The notes beneath the pieces were generated by a model. That model was given only the letters and a program-made list of their open reading frames with translations, was not told the origin of the DNA and made no database searches. This document shows positions 5,991-8,698 of a stretch of DNA of 8,698 nt, piece after piece. The first letter of the stretch is position 1, and every line of letters starts with the position of its first letter. A program made the translations under genes and the position numbers. Origin of the DNA: Pseudomonadota bacterium (GTDB lineage Bacteria; Pseudomonadota; Alphaproteobacteria; Micavibrionales; UBA2020); contig JAEXMB010000016.1 in assembly GCA_023444705.1 (NCBI GenBank), forward strand, positions 1 through 8,698, given 5' to 3'.

Positions 5991-6484
5991 GCCGCGTGCC
6001 CCTCTTCTTCATCCTTGACGCTCAGCTCGTCGAGCATACCGGTAATATCAAGGATCACCAGCAGGCGCTCCTGCAGGCGGTAAATCTCGCTCGCATGCTT
6101 GCGCCACAGCGGCTCGAGCGTTGCCGGCGGTGCTTCGGCAGCCGCCACGGACAGGCCCAGCACGTCGCCCACACTATCGACCGTCAGACTATAGAGATCG
6201 CCGCGGTGTTCGACGACAATGCTCATGGTCTTGGCAGGCTGATCGCCTTCGATGCCAAGGCGCCGGCGCAGGTTGATCGCGGTAACAATGCGCCCGCGCA
6301 GGTTCAGCGAGCCTTCGACTTCGGGCGGCGCCAGCGGCACGCGCGTGACTTTCTGGCGCGCCAGAACGTCCTGCACCTGCAGCACCGGAATGCCCAGCAA
6401 CTGGCCGTCGACGTTAAAAGTCAGAAACTCGCGCGTACTGCCACCGACGGTTTTAGGGGCGGGCGTGTTGGAGGTAAAAGACAT
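5987..6484 (-). CDS. cheW: Chemotaxis coupling protein CheW
   Basis: CheW links receptor tips to the CheA regulatory domain in the cytoplasmic signalling array. The 165-residue protein is a single CheW domain (about 18-150) with a short Ser/Thr-rich N-terminal tail and an acidic C-terminal tail (VKDEEEGHAA). Seen motifs are EFLTFNVDGQLLGIPVLQVQDVL at the start of the domain, the family signature EGSLNLRGRIVTAINLRRRLG (57-77), VVEHRGDLYSLTVDSVGDVL, and a closing LLVILDITGML. The ATG at 6482-6484 overlaps the cheA stop by one base (TGATG), and GAGGTGG (6489-6495), inside the end of cheA, is its ribosome binding site. It is therefore in the same transcript as cheA and likely made in a fixed ratio to it. 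Confidence 0.96.
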   Translation of the reverse strand: MSFTSNTPAPKTVGGSTREFLTFNVDGQLLGIPVLQVQDVLARQKVTRVPLAPPEVEGSLNLRGRIVTAINLRRRLGIEGDQPAKTMSIVVEHRGDLYSLTVDSVGDVLGLSVAAAEAPPATLEPLWRKHASEIYRLQERLLVILDITGMLDELSVKDEEEGHAA

Positions 6485-8698
6485 CAGGCCACCTCGTGCT
6501 TGTTGCCGATGCGCTCGATGGAGCGCAACAGGGCTTCGCGGTCGAATTTAGCGATATAGTCGTCAAAGCCCACATCACGGCCGCGGTCCATATCCTGTGC
6601 CGTTGCATGGCTGGACAGCGCCAGCAAAGGCGTGCGCTTCCAGCGGCTGCTGTCCGCCTTGACGTGGCGCGCGAATTCAAAGCCGTCCATGTCGGGCATT
6701 TCGATATCGCTGATGATAAGGTCGAAATGCGCGTCGCCCTGGCTGAGCTTGAGCGCCTCGCGCGCGTCGTTAACGGCTTGCACCTCGTATCCCGCCACAT
6801 TCAGCATCGGTGCCAGCATGTTGCGGAAGAACGGGCTGTCGTCAACCAGCAGGATGCGCTTGGACATGCCAGCTTTGGCCGTATCGACCGCCATCGGCGC
6901 GCGGCTGCCAAACCAGTCGGGATGCGCGATCGACAGGAAATGGCCAACGTCGATGACGTCCATCGCCTGCCCGTGGATGATGGCACTGCCCAGCAGGCCA
7001 AAGGCGCCTTCGCTGCCCAGCTGCACGTCGATGTGTTCTTCGACGATGTCGACGATCTCGTCGACCATCAGGCCCATGACGCGTTCGCGCTCGGCAAAGA
7101 CCAGCACGGGTTGCGCGCCGGATTTACGCAGCTCCATCGTATCGCTGAAGGGCAGCAGCGGCATCAGCTTGCCGCGGTATTGCACCACGCGGCGCAGGCC
7201 CGAGCTTTCGATCTTGCCGACCTCGATTTCCTCAAGGCGCGACACCAGTGACAGCGGCACCGCACGGGGCGCGCCGTTGCCAGCGCGGAAGACCAGCAAA
7301 GGCGTCTTGCGCGCATTATCGGTGGCGGTTTGTTCAAGCGCCTGTTGCGCCTTGGCCATGCCCGATACCTCGCCCACCGCATTGGCCACGCCATTGGGGT
7401 CAAGGATCATGATGACGCTGCCATCGCCAAGAATGGTATTGCCCGAAAAGATGCGCAAATTGCGCAGAATGGGCGATACCGGCTTGACGACAATTTCCTC
7501 GGTATCAAAGACGCGGTCGACGATGATGCCGAATTGATAGGCGCCGACCTGTGCGACGATCACCTGGCGGTTTTGCGCCTGTGCGCTGTCATCCTCGCCC
7601 AGCTTGAGGATCTTGCGCAGCGATACCAGCGGCAGCAGGCTGTCGCGCAGGCGCATGATGGGCGTGCCGTGGATATCTTCAAGACGCGCGTCGCTGCCGT
7701 TTGACAGGCGCACCAGTTCGCGCACGCTCAGTTGTGGCACGGCGTAGCGCTCGCCCGCGACCTCGACGATCAGGGCGGAAACAATCGCCAGCGTCAGCGG
7801 GATCTTGATGGTAAAGGTCGTGCCCTTGCCCAGCACGCTGCGCATTTCGATGGTGCCGCCGATTTTCTCGATATTATTGCGCACCACGTCCATGCCCACG
7901 CCGCGGCCTGAAATCGCGGTGACTTTCTCGGCAGTGGAAAAACCGGCGGCAAAGATGAGTTGCTGCACCTGCTGTTCAGTCATGCCGCGCGCCTGATCTT
8001 CGCTGATGACGCCTTTTTCAACCGCCTTGGCGCGGATTTTATCGCTGTCGAGACCTTTGCCGTCATCGGAGATTTCGATGATGATATGCCCGCCTTCGTG
8101 AAAGGCGTTGAGCAGGATAGTGCCTTCCTCGGGCTTGCCCTGCATGGCGCGGTCTGACGGCGTTTCGATGCCGTGATCGGCGGAGTTGCGCACCATATGC
8201 GTCAAAGGATCTTTGATAAGGTCAAGCACCTGACGGTCAAGTTCGGTTTCGGCACCGCGCATGTCAAGGTTGATGCGCTTGCCCAGATCAACGCTGATAT
8301 CGCGCACGATGCGCGGCAGCTTGCCCCAGGCATTGCTGATCGGCTGCATGCGGGTTTGCATGACGCCCTCCTGCAAATCCGACACCACATGGTTGAGACG
8401 CTGCAAGGGTGCGGTAAAGGCGCTGTCGGTTTGCTGGCGCATGATCTGCAGCAACTGGTTGCGCGTCAGCACCAGCTCGCTGACCATCGTCATCAGGTTT
8501 TCCAGCACGTCGACGCTGACGCGCAGGGATTTCACACTGTCATCGGCAGCAGGCGCTGCCGTGGCGGCGGGAGCTTTTGGTGCTGCGGCCATCGTTGCGG
8601 GCGCAGGTGGCGCAGATGCAACAGGAGCGGCGGCGGGCGTGGGGGCAATCACGGCGGGGCTGGCGGCGGGCACAAAATCCGCATCGACGGGTACAGGC
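6484..8698 (-). CDS. cheA: Hybrid chemotaxis histidine kinase CheA, N-terminus outside window
   Basis: The frame is open through base 8698, so the Hpt (P1) domain and start codon lie to the right; 737 residues are visible. The GTG at 8671-8673 is internal (a Val in an Ala/Pro-rich linker), not a start. Order of domains, counted from the first complete codon: Ala/Pro linker (1-50); helical dimerisation domain (about 52-118); HATPase (about 119-300) with N box HMVRNSADHG, G1 box DDGKGLD and G2 box GRGVGMDVV, then GKGTTFTIKIPLTL; first CheW-like P5 domain (about 305-440, SALIVEVAGERYAVP to VIMILDPNGV); a second CheW-like domain (about 465-590, LLVFRAGNGAPRAVP to MDVIDVGHFL); and a C-terminal receiver (about 612-735) with Asp619/Asp620, phospho-acceptor Asp664 (ISDIEMPDMDG) and Lys717. 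CheA autophosphorylates in response to receptors and feeds CheY and CheB. Tandem CheW domains plus a receiver are less common than the single-P5 enterobacterial form. In the receiver Lys717 is followed by Phe in place of the usual Pro. Confidence 0.97.
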   Translation of the reverse strand, partial: PVPVDADFVPAASPAVIAPTPAAAPVASAPPAPATMAAAPKAPAATAAPAADDSVKSLRVSVDVLENLMTMVSELVLTRNQLLQIMRQQTDSAFTAPLQRLNHVVSDLQEGVMQTRMQPISNAWGKLPRIVRDISVDLGKRINLDMRGAETELDRQVLDLIKDPLTHMVRNSADHGIETPSDRAMQGKPEEGTILLNAFHEGGHIIIEISDDGKGLDSDKIRAKAVEKGVISEDQARGMTEQQVQQLIFAAGFSTAEKVTAISGRGVGMDVVRNNIEKIGGTIEMRSVLGKGTTFTIKIPLTLAIVSALIVEVAGERYAVPQLSVRELVRLSNGSDARLEDIHGTPIMRLRDSLLPLVSLRKILKLGEDDSAQAQNRQVIVAQVGAYQFGIIVDRVFDTEEIVVKPVSPILRNLRIFSGNTILGDGSVIMILDPNGVANAVGEVSGMAKAQQALEQTATDNARKTPLLVFRAGNGAPRAVPLSLVSRLEEIEVGKIESSGLRRVVQYRGKLMPLLPFSDTMELRKSGAQPVLVFAERERVMGLMVDEIVDIVEEHIDVQLGSEGAFGLLGSAIIHGQAMDVIDVGHFLSIAHPDWFGSRAPMAVDTAKAGMSKRILLVDDSPFFRNMLAPMLNVAGYEVQAVNDAREALKLSQGDAHFDLIISDIEMPDMDGFEFARHVKADSSRWKRTPLLALSSHATAQDMDRGRDVGFDDYIAKFDREALLRSIERIGNKHEVA

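Noticed and set aside
6496..7537. Long plus-strand open frames opposite cheA (251 and 301 codons)
   Set aside because: They overlap each other and the conserved CheA coding region. Long antisense frames are expected in GC-rich DNA with strong third-position bias, and the products are low-complexity His/Arg- or Ser-rich.

Overview
The window is GC-rich (about 60% by eye) and reads as the flagellar and chemotaxis chromosomal region of a motile alphaproteobacterium. The strongest taxonomic marker is a full-length CtrA, the OmpR-type master regulator typical of Alphaproteobacteria. The compact cheA-cheW-cheY-cheB-cheR order and the hybrid CheA with a C-terminal receiver would fit a Rhodospirillales-like lineage, but genus and species cannot be read from this sequence.

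Layout from left to right: (1) the 3' end of an unrecognised plus-strand gene (1-369), whose C-terminus only loosely recalls the FliK_C fold; (2) converging on it with one base between the stop codons, a minus-strand fliI-fliJ pair (2200-371) for the export ATPase and its coiled-coil partner; (3) a 312-bp AT-rich divergent intergenic region with a plausible promoter for ctrA and TTAA half-sites of the kind CtrA binds; (4) ctrA on the plus strand (2513-3226); (5) a strong symmetric rho-independent terminator (3243-3278) shared with the convergent gene; (6) a 75-residue predicted lipoprotein on the minus strand (3504-3277); (7) a tightly packed minus-strand chemotaxis operon transcribed right to left, cheA (start outside the window) - cheW - cheY - cheB - cheR.

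How it works together: receptors outside the window would control CheA through CheW. CheA phosphorylates CheY (motor output) and CheB (methylesterase), and CheR and CheB set receptor methylation. FliI and FliJ serve the flagellar type III export gate. CtrA in this class of bacteria commonly controls flagellar and chemotaxis genes, and its position between fliIJ and che suggests local control of motility, which is inference. No CheZ, CheD, receptor, tRNA, rRNA, CRISPR array or mobile element was seen.

I found no clearly new system. The points most worth following are the tandem CheW domains plus receiver in CheA, the CtrA C-terminus that lacks the Ala-Ala ending of Caulobacter CtrA, the small lipoprotein wedged between ctrA and the che operon, and the unidentified partial gene at the left edge.
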